A stretch of DNA of 64,000 nt from Oscillatoriales cyanobacterium. Lineage in GTDB: Bacteria; Cyanobacteriota; Cyanobacteriia; Cyanobacteriales; Microcoleaceae. The stretch is from positions 1 through 64,000 of the forward strand of contig RDYN01000007.1 in assembly GCA_004293365.1 (NCBI GenBank), read 5' to 3'. The notes beneath the pieces are model-generated. The model had not been told where the DNA came from. It saw only the letters and a list, made by a program, of their open reading frames with translations, and did not search any database. Positions 17,901-26,250 of this stretch are shown here, piece after piece (positions within the stretch are counted from its first letter, which is position 1; the number at the start of each line of letters is the position of its first letter). The position numbers and the translations under genes were made by a program.

Positions 17901-19001
17901 TTAACTTAAAAGTCGATCGCGAACGTATTGAATACGCTTAATTACTTTAGGCTTAGAATTGCTGGCATCTGATGTAGTATATTCTTTGAATTCTGGTGAG
18001 TCAAGCCATGTCATTGACTGTGGAACAAGATCGCTCTTTTCTCTTAAGGCTAGTGCAACACCTACAGAAATTGCCTCAAATCGAATTCTTGGTGTTTTGA
18101 CATGACCTTTTGATTTGCTAAATCCATTGGAAAAGTATTTTTCAACAAAGTCTAACATTTTGTCAAATTCAGAGCGCATACCATCTTGATTTATTACATA
18201 ATTGTTATAGTTTTCTAGGTATTCATTAAGAAATTGATTAACTCGTTTGTCAAAGTTTTCATAATTATTTAAGTAGGCAAAAAAACGAAGGACAAATTCT
18301 TCTGGTTCCCGTTTGCGGACAAGTGCCTCCGACAAAGGGCATAGTTTAATAAATTTGGGAGTTTTGGCGAGTTCTTCAAGAAGATTGACAAATGGGCCAG
18401 GAGATATGCCTCTACGTTTCTCCATATCATTAAGTTGGACGCTACCAGTATTGATGCGTTCAAACATATCGCGTCGGGTTTCTTCATCAGCTTTCTCAGT
18501 CAGCACAATCATGCGAATGGTAGCTCGGTTAAATCGTCTCTGTCTTGCCAGGGGTAAATCGTTGAATTTGAAGTTGTTAAGATTTTTTAGTTTTTCTAGT
18601 TCAGATAGCTTTAGCTCGTTACTTAGAAATCTGTCTAAAGTACGGATACGTTGGGTTCCATCAACAATTTCTAACCGAGCTAAATCATCTTCATCATCTT
18701 CTTGCTTTGGTCGTAAATCGGCAACAAAAATATAGGGTATGGGTAGTCCTAGAAAGATAGATTCAATAAACTTTGACTGCCGAGTTTCTTCCCAAATCAG
18801 CTCTCGTTGATAATCTGGTATATACAATTCGCTGATGTCTTCATCTAGCCCATCTCTATATTTCTGGACAAGCACTTCCACTGGATATTCTTTTGTGTCA
18901 TAGTCAACAGTTTTTTGCTTTTCCCGAATTTCTGCTTCTGCGGCTTCTCTTTGTTCATGTGTAATCTCTGTTTCCAGTGGTATTTTTGGGGATTTTGCCA
19001 T
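17901..19001 (-). CDS. DUF262 (ParB-like/GmrSD-N) domain protein
   Basis: A 366-aa protein beginning MAKSPKIPLETE at 19001, where GGAG stands 7-8 bases upstream; the open frame extends to 19148 but that extension lacks support. DUF262 hallmarks are the N-terminal IPDYQRELIW (61-70) and EIVDGTQRIRTL (111-122; usually DGQQR). This ParB-related fold is the nucleotide-dependent half of GmrSD-type modification-dependent restriction systems. No C-terminal HNH (DUF1524) domain is present here, so the nuclease role probably falls to the HEPN protein encoded 2 bp downstream. The whole 16.1-19.1 kb segment is AT-rich compared with its flanks. Confidence 0.85.
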   Translation of the reverse strand: MAKSPKIPLETEITHEQREAAEAEIREKQKTVDYDTKEYPVEVLVQKYRDGLDEDISELYIPDYQRELIWEETRQSKFIESIFLGLPIPYIFVADLRPKQEDDEDDLARLEIVDGTQRIRTLDRFLSNELKLSELEKLKNLNNFKFNDLPLARQRRFNRATIRMIVLTEKADEETRRDMFERINTGSVQLNDMEKRRGISPGPFVNLLEELAKTPKFIKLCPLSEALVRKREPEEFVLRFFAYLNNYENFDKRVNQFLNEYLENYNNYVINQDGMRSEFDKMLDFVEKYFSNGFSKSKGHVKTPRIRFEAISVGVALALREKSDLVPQSMTWLDSPEFKEYTTSDASNSKPKVIKRIQYVRDRLLS

Positions 19002-19312
19002 TTTGCTCTCCTGTTCTGGCAGAATGTGTGTATCAGAAGTACATAAAAATTTAGCATACAACATCAAGTATACATTGATAGCCATCGACTTTGAGTGACT
19101 GAGGATGAATCGAATATGAGATATTTTAGGCCTTTCCTGACAGAGCATGAAAGTGGACGAGTTCGCTATCGGGCCTCACCCCCCCTTCCTATGCCACAGC
19201 CACCTTCCCTGCCTCCAAAAGCCCAAATTTAACCAGCTTTCCCCCATCCGGCGAAACTTCCCGCTAAATTAAAGAAGTAAAAAAAATATTCAGGCCCTAC
19301 CAAGGAGATCCC

Positions 19313-20953
19313 ATGCCTCGCGTCAGAGCACCAGAATTCCCCGTAAAGTACCCCTGGCTGAACACCGAAAAACCTTTATCCATTGCATCCTTAAAAGGGC
19401 GCGTCGTCATCCTCGACTTCTGGACTTACTGCTGCATCAACTGCTTGCACGTCCTCCCAGACTTAAAATATCTGGAACAAAAATATAAAGATTCCCTGAC
19501 TGTCATCGGAGTTCACTCGGCTAAGTTTGAAAACGAAAAAGATGTAGAAAATATCCGCCAAGCTATCCTCCGCTACGATATCGAACATCCCGTAATCGTA
19601 GACAGCGGAATGAAAGTTTGGCAAAGCTACGCTGTTCGCGCTTGGCCGACTTTAATGGTGATCGATCCAGAAAGTTATGTCGTCGGCTTTGTTTCTGGCG
19701 AAGGCCATAGAGAAGCACTAGATCAGTTAGTTGGCAAGTTAATTGCTGAATACAAAGATAAAAATGCGATCGCCTTTAGGGAACTTCGTTTCAGTTTAGA
19801 AAAACAGCGCAAACCTGTATCAACCCCGCTGGCTTTTCCTGGTAAAGTGCTGGGATTTGCGATCGCGCCAACGGAGGCAAAAGTGCTTCACCAACATGAG
19901 GCGCTGTTGGGCGAAATGACTGAGGACAATGAATCTGTAGATGAAACTGTACTGCCGGGGCCTGCTAATTCAGTTATCCAAAACTTGGTCGGTTCTTGCT
20001 TGTTTGTTGCCGATTCGGGACACAATCGAATTGTTGTCAGCAGTACCGAAGGTGAGGTGCTGCACGTCATTGGTACGGGGAAAGCGGGTTTGACTGATGG
20101 GAACTTTGAAGAAGCTGAGTTTTTTGACCCTCAAGGTATGGCTTTTGATGCAGAAACTCAAATTCTCTATGTTGCTGATACGGAAAATCACGCTATCAGA
20201 ACGATCGACTTTACGACTCAACGGGTGAAAACTGTTGCCGGTACTGGCGAACAAAGTCAGGAAATTGGCCCCTGCAGCGGCAAGGGTTTAGAAACGCCAT
20301 TGAATTCGCCTTGGGATTTAGAAAGGGTGGGAAATAGACTTTTTATCGCCATGGCGGGCTCGCACCAAATTTGGGAGATGCAGTTAGATACTGGTACGAT
20401 CGCCACTTATGCGGGTATTGGTCGAGAATCCTGTGTGGATGGGAGTCTTGCAGAATCTGCTTTTTCTCAGCCTAGCGGCTTGGCTACGGATCGATCGGAG
20501 TTGTTTGTGGCTGACAGCGAAATAAGTTCGATTCGGGCTGTAGGAATCGAAGAATACTCGAATGTTCGCACTGTCTGCGGTAGCGGTGAATTGTTTGGTT
20601 TTGGCGATAAAGATGGTCGCGGTGATGAGGTGAGGTTGCAGCACTGTTTGGGTGTTGAATACGCTCAAAATTACCTCTGGGTGGCTGATACTTACAATCA
20701 CAAAATTAAGCGGATCGACCACCGCAGCGGTTCGTGCATGACGATGATTGGAGATGGTAAAGCTGGTTTGGTTGATGCTAAAGGTATCAATGCTCGATTT
20801 TTTGAACCTTCTGGGTTGAGCGCGATCGGGTCTCATTTGTTTGTTGCTGATACGAACAATCACGTGATTCGGCGAGTTGAGTTGGATACTTTGGAAGTTA
20901 CAACTTTGGATTTTCACGGTTTGTGCGCGCCGGATGTTTGTCTTCCCGATTGA
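19313..20953 (+). CDS. thioredoxin-like domain plus NHL-repeat protein
   Basis: A 546-aa protein with an N-terminal TlpA/thioredoxin-like domain (residues about 10-150) whose redox motif is WTYCCINC, the same form as in animal NHLRC2, followed by NHL beta-propeller repeats (about 200-535) seen as recurring LFVADSGHNRI / LYVADTENHAI / LWVADTYNHKI / LFVADTNNHVI segments. No signal peptide, so it is probably cytoplasmic. Substrate unknown; a thiol oxidoreductase displayed on a propeller is inferred. An AAGGAG sequence 7 bases before ATG 19313 supports the start. A palindromic hairpin follows the stop by 13 bp. Confidence 0.9.
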   Translation: MPRVRAPEFPVKYPWLNTEKPLSIASLKGRVVILDFWTYCCINCLHVLPDLKYLEQKYKDSLTVIGVHSAKFENEKDVENIRQAILRYDIEHPVIVDSGMKVWQSYAVRAWPTLMVIDPESYVVGFVSGEGHREALDQLVGKLIAEYKDKNAIAFRELRFSLEKQRKPVSTPLAFPGKVLGFAIAPTEAKVLHQHEALLGEMTEDNESVDETVLPGPANSVIQNLVGSCLFVADSGHNRIVVSSTEGEVLHVIGTGKAGLTDGNFEEAEFFDPQGMAFDAETQILYVADTENHAIRTIDFTTQRVKTVAGTGEQSQEIGPCSGKGLETPLNSPWDLERVGNRLFIAMAGSHQIWEMQLDTGTIATYAGIGRESCVDGSLAESAFSQPSGLATDRSELFVADSEISSIRAVGIEEYSNVRTVCGSGELFGFGDKDGRGDEVRLQHCLGVEYAQNYLWVADTYNHKIKRIDHRSGSCMTMIGDGKAGLVDAKGINARFFEPSGLSAIGSHLFVADTNNHVIRRVELDTLEVTTLDFHGLCAPDVCLPD

Positions 20954-20966
20954 TCCAAAAGGTTGG

Positions 20967-21016
20967 TAGTGAGGACTTCAGTCCTCTTGATTTTTAGAGG
21001 ACTGAAGTCCTCACTA
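20967..21016. terminator. dispersed palindrome family B (TAGTGAGGACTTCAGTCCTC)
   Basis: Perfect 20-bp arms (20967-20986 and 20997-21016) with a 10-base T-rich loop. A second member with the same design lies at 34218-34267. Here it sits 13 bp after the NHL gene stop, so it may end transcription, and its repetition suggests a mobile or amplifying element. Confidence 0.8.
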
Positions 21017-21086
21017 GGAACTAATTATCAGGTGCTCTACTACTTACGGTGCCTAGGAAATAATTAGGGTTTCCCTCACTCCACAT

Positions 21087-21587
21087 CTAGTCACTCTCAG
21101 CAATCAACTTTTGTGCGTATCCATTGTGTTCCCAAGCACCTGTCACAAAACCAACTATTCCTACAACCAAAACACCCAGGACAGGGATTTTTTGTGATTT
21201 CTTGAATTCGGTAATTTGATGGCAGCAACAATTCCCGGTCGTTACCAGTCTTGCCCAATGTTCGCAATTGAATCGATAGAGTTCATATTGCCAGCATTCG
21301 TGAAATTCTGCCACAGAAATATGCAATGCTTTGTTGATGCGTTCCTTTTGCCGATATGATATCCATTTAGCAGTTTGAAATCTATGCCAATCAATTTGCC
21401 AAATTGCTAATCGTCCTGTATCTCTTTGGCGATTGCTATGAATTGGTTCCCATGCGATAGATTCGCAATCGTTGAGTTGTACTGAATAATGCAAGATATT
21501 GGACTGGTGAATGTCGCGATGATGGAGTAATTTTCCGTAATCTGGATGATGGAAATTATTGTTAATTAAATCGTGAAAATTAGACAT
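21087..21587 (-). CDS. LRAT-like / permuted NlpC-P60-type hypothetical protein
   Basis: A 166-aa protein with the segment FNCEHWARLV (Cys108, His110), matching the NCEHF signature of LRAT/H-rev107-type permuted papain-fold enzymes, and an upstream histidine in ILHYSVQL (His33) where the family has its catalytic His. A single hydrophobic segment near the C-terminus (residues about 134-152, IPVLGVLVVGIVGFVTGAW) fits the C-terminal membrane anchor of LRAT-like proteins. If correct, it would act as an acyltransferase or phospholipase at a membrane. Confidence in function is low; the motif evidence is short. Confidence 0.6.
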   Translation of the reverse strand: MSNFHDLINNNFHHPDYGKLLHHRDIHQSNILHYSVQLNDCESIAWEPIHSNRQRDTGRLAIWQIDWHRFQTAKWISYRQKERINKALHISVAEFHECWQYELYRFNCEHWARLVTTGNCCCHQITEFKKSQKIPVLGVLVVGIVGFVTGAWEHNGYAQKLIAESD

Positions 21588-21688
21588 AATTTCATTGAGT
21601 GCAGTGTCTCAGGAGCAATTGCTAGAGCTTGTTAATTCGATGGTGAGTCAACCTGCGATCGCCAGTATTCAATAATAATCGCCCAAAT

Positions 21689-22492
21689 CTAAAATTCCGA
21701 ATTGCTCAGCAGCCGCACTATTTTTTGGGCATCGTTCAATTCGCCGACTATTCGCCGCACGGGTTTGGGCCAGATTTTAATTAAGGTGGGAGTTGCTGAA
21801 ATCTGATCGGCTTCTGCTTGTTCGGGATGTTTCAACACATCGATTACTTTCAAAGTGTAGGGGCGATCGAGACATTGCTCTAGGAATTGGTATAAAGTTT
21901 CGAGGGTGCGTTGGGTGCTGGGGTTGCTACCGGAAACAAACAGCCGCAAAACGTACCCTTGTGTTGGTGGCGGTGGGGTGATTGCTGTTGGTTTGGTTCG
22001 CGGCAACAGCGGGGATTGGGGGAAGTGGGAGGGAGGCGCGATCGCAGAATAGTGAGAGTCCGATCGCCCAAGGTCGATCGGGTATCGTACAACTAAGTCG
22101 TGATTTTCCCAAAGTTCGGGGAATTGTTCGTGATAAGTGGCGATCGCCATTGGTTCGCAGATTTCGTCGCTGCGGGATTCCCAAACCAAGTCGCCCGTGC
22201 CAAAAATCGCATTCAGCAGCGTTTGATGTCGCAGCACCGGGGGGTATGCCTCGGCTGCCACCCGCAACTGTCCATCGGTGCGATCGCGCCAGCAGTCAAC
22301 AGTTGCCGTGTAGCAGGGTATCAGAAAATGTGGCGGTTCTGACAAACCGAGTATCTGCTGTAGGGCTACGCACAACTGCAAGTGCCACTGAGTTTGCTTG
22401 CGGGAGTCTATGCAATAGATTAAGTCTCCCCCTGGTGTAAACAGTGCAATGCCTTTAAAAAATTCTGGTAAAATCGGGCGATCGACTTTCAA
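21689..22492 (-). CDS. KaiB-domain protein with an extra N-terminal domain
   Basis: A 267-aa protein. The last 90 residues (from YVLRLFVSGSNPSTQRTLETL through SATPTLIKIWPKPVRRIVGEL) match the KaiB/SasA-N thioredoxin-like fold, including the KVIDVLKHPEQAEADQISATPTL stretch. The first 150 residues form a separate domain (MKVDRPILPEFFKGIALFTPGGDLIYCIDS...) joined by a Pro-rich linker. It is not canonical KaiB (about 100 aa) and no kaiA or kaiC is near; a clock-linked or redox adaptor role is only inferred. The only possible start is TTG at 22492: the next upstream codon is a stop, and a direct repeat begins at 22493, so the original 5' end may have been lost. Confidence 0.8.
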   Translation of the reverse strand: MKVDRPILPEFFKGIALFTPGGDLIYCIDSRKQTQWHLQLCVALQQILGLSEPPHFLIPCYTATVDCWRDRTDGQLRVAAEAYPPVLRHQTLLNAIFGTGDLVWESRSDEICEPMAIATYHEQFPELWENHDLVVRYPIDLGRSDSHYSAIAPPSHFPQSPLLPRTKPTAITPPPPTQGYVLRLFVSGSNPSTQRTLETLYQFLEQCLDRPYTLKVIDVLKHPEQAEADQISATPTLIKIWPKPVRRIVGELNDAQKIVRLLSNSEF

Positions 22493-22766
22493 TTAAGTAC
22501 ACCCATTAAAGTTAACAGTTGACTGTTGACTGTTGACTGTTGACTGTTGACTGTTAACTGTTGACTCAACCTCGGAGCATCTGAGCCATTTCGTTTAAGT
22601 ACACCCATTAAAGTTAACAGTTGACTGTTGACTGTTGACTGTTGACTGTTAACTGTTGACTCAACCTCGGAGCATCTGAGCCATTTCGTTGGGAGCCGGC
22701 GAGTTCTCTACACAAAGTTAACAGTTAACGGTTAACTGTTCACCGTTAACTGTTAACACTCGACCT
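22493..22766. repeat. STRR heptamers with duplicated copies of the pilT 3' end
   Basis: Two direct-repeat units (22493-22594 and 22595-about 22715) each contain tandem GTTGACT heptamers followed by a copy of the pilT C-terminal coding end (22563-22594 and 22661-22715). The genuine pilT end lies at 22767-22805. A third heptamer/GTTAAC tract (22716-22760) separates copy 2 from the gene. On the minus strand copy 2 reads VENSPAPNEMAQMLRG followed by stop, against VANSPFPNEMAQMLRGRV in the gene. Confidence 0.85.
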
Positions 22767-24041
22767 TTAGACTCGACCTCGGAGCATCTGAGCCATTTCG
22801 TTGGGGAACGGCGAGTTTGCTACAGCAAGTTCTTCAGTAATCCGACCTTCTTGATAAAGGCCGTAGAGCGACTTATTCATCGTCGTCATGCCTTCATAAG
22901 TATCTTTGATCATAATTTGATTGATTTCCTCATTCTGCCCCTTCAGAATGTATTCCTTAATCACGTCGGTATTGATCAAAACGTCGTGGAAAGCAGCCCG
23001 CTTGCCATCAGTGGTTTTGCACAGCAGTTGAGCAATAATCGCGACTAGGGATTCGGAAATAGAAACCCGTATGGCTTCTTGTTCTTCCGCCCCGAACATA
23101 TCCAGAATCCGGTTCAGGGTTTTAACTGCACTGTTGGTGTGCAGGGTTCCTGCAACTAAGTGACCTGTCTGAGAGGCTTTGAGGGCAATTTCCACGGTTT
23201 CTCTGTCCCGAATTTCTCCTACTAGCAGCATATCCGGGTCTTGCCGCAGAGCGCCTTTGAGAGCGCTCATAAACTTGAGGGTGTGTCTGCCGACTTCCCG
23301 GTGCTTGATCAAGGATTTTTTGCTTTCGTGTACGAATTCTACCGGGTCTTCGATCGTGATGATGTTGTAGGCTTTATTTTTGTTGATGTAGTCGATCATC
23401 GCGGCCAAGGTGGTAGATTTGCCCGAACCTGTGGGGCCCGTCACCAAAATCAGACCTTTGTGGTAGCCGCATATTTTCTTAAAGACTGCTGGTAGGTTTA
23501 ATTCCTCCAGGGTCATTATTTTGGCAGGAATTAGCCGGAGTACCATCGCCGGGCCTGCCAAGGAGTCCATGCAGCTGATCCGAATGCGGACAAAGCCGAA
23601 GTCGAAAGCGCCGTCAAAATCTAGGGTTTTTTGGAAAATTTCAATTTCTTCATCGCTCATGCACTCGCGCAGCCAGCCAAAAAACGTATCTAAATCCGAC
23701 GGTGGATAGCCGATATCGGCTATCTCGCCCCGGTTTCGGAAGCGCGGGAATTCGTTGACTCCGAGATGAAGATCGGATACTCCTTCTTCTTTGGCTCGCA
23801 TTACCAGCTCTTTCAAAGTCGGAATTTTGTTGTTGCTGGAATTTTTAGGTGTGGCGAAGGATTGGGGCGCGGGTGCCGGTGGCTGTGTGGCGGCGGGTGG
23901 TGGGGGTGCTGGTGCTGGTGGCGGTGCTGGTGGCATTCCTGCTGCTCTGGGAATGCCTGGAGCTGGAGGGCGGGGCAGGCCGGGGGGTGGGGGCGCTCCG
24001 GGTAGGGGCGGGCGAGGAGCTGGCGGATGCTGTTGTGTCAT
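22767..24041 (-). CDS. pilT: type IV pilus retraction ATPase
   Basis: A PilT-type secretion ATPase of about 424 aa. Visible are the Walker A LVTGPTGSGKST, the Asp/Walker B regions (ITIEDPVEF, DMLLVGEIRDRETVE), the His box (GHLVAGTLHTNSA) and the family N-terminal segment LVMRAKEEGVSDLHLGV. It powers pilus retraction and thus gliding or phototactic motility at the inner membrane. About 75 residues of proline-rich sequence precede the ATPase core, longer than in typical PilT. ATG 24041 is chosen over a GTG at 24089, which would extend into an IS-like right end. pilB and pilC are not adjacent. Confidence 0.95.
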   Translation of the reverse strand: MTQQHPPAPRPPLPGAPPPPGLPRPPAPGIPRAAGMPPAPPPAPAPPPPAATQPPAPAPQSFATPKNSSNNKIPTLKELVMRAKEEGVSDLHLGVNEFPRFRNRGEIADIGYPPSDLDTFFGWLRECMSDEEIEIFQKTLDFDGAFDFGFVRIRISCMDSLAGPAMVLRLIPAKIMTLEELNLPAVFKKICGYHKGLILVTGPTGSGKSTTLAAMIDYINKNKAYNIITIEDPVEFVHESKKSLIKHREVGRHTLKFMSALKGALRQDPDMLLVGEIRDRETVEIALKASQTGHLVAGTLHTNSAVKTLNRILDMFGAEEQEAIRVSISESLVAIIAQLLCKTTDGKRAAFHDVLINTDVIKEYILKGQNEEINQIMIKDTYEGMTTMNKSLYGLYQEGRITEELAVANSPFPNEMAQMLRGRV

Positions 24042-24082
24042 ATGCGCTACTTTGAATTTGGTGAGAAGGCTGACTCGAACAG

Positions 24083-24372
24083 TTGACACTCAAGGCGCGT
24101 AAACGCACTGAGATTCTTTAGAAGGAGATATCCACCGTTGGACATTGCTCGAACCGCTACTCGTAGAGCCGCTTACTCGAACTCTACCGCAGCGCGACAG
24201 GGGGGTGCCAATTCCCACTATTCTCTCCGCTATTTCTAGCATTGAGGCTACTTTGATTTGTTGTGAGTGATTCACTCGCCTCAGAGTCTTTACTTGCAAA
24301 GGCTAGAGGTAGGGTATTCTTGGATACCAGTTTAACCATTTCGGTTAAACGTCTTTTAACTACAACGTCCAA
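24083..24372 (-). mobile_element. IS200/IS605-type tnpB 3' stump and right end, upstream of pilT
   Basis: Minus-strand frames here have no complete gene. One (from 24299) reads ...IAERIVGIGTPLSRCGRV...SKESQCVYAP and stops at 24090-24092, like a TnpB C-terminus; the terminal bases form a GGCGCGTAAACGC hairpin-type end followed by TTGAGTGTCAA (24093-24083). This ending matches the GAGTGTCA before psaA. The segment is rich in short inverted repeats (GTTTAACC-GGTTAAAC, GGTAT-ATACC, GAGTGATTCACTC), consistent with the structured RNA that overlaps tnpB 3' ends. It lies 41 bp before the pilT ATG, same strand. Inferred from pattern only. Confidence 0.4.
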
Positions 24373-24445
24373 TTGCTAGGAGTTTCACCTTACTTTAGAG
24401 GTCAACGTCTGTGTGTCTATTTTAACACACTTCCCACATATAAAG

Positions 24446-24485
24446 CCGTTCTGTAAGGCTTGCGCTGAGCTTGCCGAAGGAACGG
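24446..24485. repeat. short imperfect inverted repeat CCGTT...AACGG
   Basis: A 40-bp element with CCGTTC / GAACGG ends around GGCTTGCGCTGAGCTTGCC, itself internally palindromic. It looks like one of the small dispersed repeats of cyanobacterial spacers; only one copy was seen here. The surrounding 24373-24761 holds nothing else recognisable apart from promoters for the divergent pilT and amidase genes. Confidence 0.45.
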
Positions 24486-24761
24486 GGTTTCCACCCACAT
24501 TTTCTGATGATTTGTGGAAGTTAGACAATGCCGATCGCCCGAAGTGCGTTTCTTGCACAAGAGCTTAACTGTTCAGATCAGTTTATCTCAAGAGGGGGGC
24601 GCAGCAAGGAAATATTCTGTTGTTTGCACGCGGGCGATCGCTCTGGGCCTACAATCGAATATGGATTTTCGACATTTTTGAATATTTTTTTAAAGGGAAA
24701 GACTTTTTCTCAAAAAACAGTATAAATATATACTTTGCCGAACCATTCAGGACTTACACCT

Positions 24762-26159
24762 ATGAATTCTGTCGATCGGGCTTTTAGTTCAGCCCTGGAT
24801 TTGGCGAAGTCGATCCGCGATCGGGAAATTTCGCCGCTAGAAATTACCAATGTGTACTTGGAACGGATCGATCGATTAAACCATCAACTTGGTAGTTATT
24901 TTACAGTAACTGCCGATCGGGCGATCGAGCTAGCTACAGCGCAAACCGAACACCTAGCAGGCTTAAACAAGTCACAGGAATTGCCGCCTTTTTTCGGAGT
25001 GCCAATTGCTATCAAAGACTTGACACCAGTTGCCGGGGTTCCGTGTACCTACGGAGTTCAGGCTTTGCACAGTAACATATCTCCCTACAACGAGTCAGTA
25101 GTCTGGCGGATCGAAGCAGCCGGATTTAACATTCTGGGCAAAACAGCAACCTCTCAAATAGGCTCATTGCCTTACACCGAGCCCCCAGGTTTCCGGCCCG
25201 CGCGCAATCCCTGGAATTTAGAATACACGCCCGGAGGTTCCAGCGGCGGCTCAGCGGCGGCCGTAGCGGCGGGTTTGTGCGCGATCGCCCAAGGTTCAGA
25301 CGGCGGCGGTTCGATCCGAGGCCCAGCTTCCGCCTGCGGTTTAGTGGGCATTAAACCCTCGCGCGGGCGAGTTTCCTGGGCACCAGTCGGAGACTACCTC
25401 AGCGGCATTTCTGCCAACGGCCCCCTCGCCCGCACTGTGGCTGACGCGGCCGCACTTTTGGACGTGATGTCAGGCTACACAACCGGCGATCCGTACTGGC
25501 TACCAGACCCAAATCCCACATTTCTAGAGGCTTCCGGCGAAAAGTTAGGCAAACTGCGAATTGCTTTTTCTACCAGTATTGCCCCCGTGGGCGAGGCAGC
25601 GCCTGTGTGTCAGCAAGCGGTACTCGAAACCGTAAAATTACTGACAGATTTGGGTCACGATATCGAACCGGGATGCCCGGATTTTACGGGTTTAATCGAA
25701 CCGTTTACGACAATTTGGCAGTCTGGGGCGGCTGCAAGCGGCATTCCAGGGAAGGTTTTGGAACCGATGAATCGCTGGTTGTTGGAAAGAACAGTTTCGG
25801 CTGGGGAATATTTGCGGGCGGTGAATCAAATGCAGGTGATTTCACGGCGGATTGTGGGATTCTTTGAAAATTTTGATGTGTTAGTTTTGCCGACTTATAT
25901 GCACTCGCCCATTGGCATCGGCGAGTGGGCAGATTTGAGTTGTGAGGAAACTTTGCAGCGGATTATTAATTGGGTTGCTCCTTGTCCGCCATTTAATGCT
26001 AGCGGTTTACCTGCGATCGCACTTCCAGCAATTTTAGATGATAACGGTTTACCCGTGGGAATTCAAATTATCGGGCGGCCGGCGGCGGAAGCAACTTTAA
26101 TTGCTTTAGCAGCGCAGATAGAAGCGGCGAAACCTTTCCCAGTTTTGGATTTTAAATAG
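24762..26159 (+). CDS. amidase signature family protein
   Basis: A 465-aa amidase-signature hydrolase. The catalytic Lys-cisSer-Ser triad is visible: Lys in VPIAIKDLTP, the cis-Ser in the signature GGSSGGSAAAVAAG, and the nucleophile in GSDGGGSIRGPASACG. It hydrolyses an amide of unknown identity; GatA is unlikely because gatB/gatC are absent and the C-terminal region differs. ATG 24762 (MNSVDRAFSSALDLAKS) has CAGGA about 10 bases upstream and gives a usual N-terminus; a TTG at 24735 would add nine residues. It is monocistronic, closed by a perfect palindrome at 26176. Confidence 0.88.
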   Translation: MNSVDRAFSSALDLAKSIRDREISPLEITNVYLERIDRLNHQLGSYFTVTADRAIELATAQTEHLAGLNKSQELPPFFGVPIAIKDLTPVAGVPCTYGVQALHSNISPYNESVVWRIEAAGFNILGKTATSQIGSLPYTEPPGFRPARNPWNLEYTPGGSSGGSAAAVAAGLCAIAQGSDGGGSIRGPASACGLVGIKPSRGRVSWAPVGDYLSGISANGPLARTVADAAALLDVMSGYTTGDPYWLPDPNPTFLEASGEKLGKLRIAFSTSIAPVGEAAPVCQQAVLETVKLLTDLGHDIEPGCPDFTGLIEPFTTIWQSGAAASGIPGKVLEPMNRWLLERTVSAGEYLRAVNQMQVISRRIVGFFENFDVLVLPTYMHSPIGIGEWADLSCEETLQRIINWVAPCPPFNASGLPAIALPAILDDNGLPVGIQIIGRPAAEATLIALAAQIEAAKPFPVLDFK

Positions 26160-26175
26160 GAAGAAGCAGAATTTT

Positions 26176-26219
26176 AGGTACGTTGTTGCGCTTTAGCGCT
26201 AAAGCGCAACAACGTACCT
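26176..26219. repeat. dispersed palindrome family C (AGGTACGTTGTTGCGC)
   Basis: A perfect 44-bp palindrome (22-bp arms, no loop) between the convergent amidase and giant-kinase genes, 17 bp after the amidase stop. A second family member with 29-bp arms lies at 38866-38934. It could terminate transcription in both directions. Confidence 0.8.
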
Positions 26220-26250
26220 TTTTTAAGGTGCTAGTTGCGTGCAGGATTAC

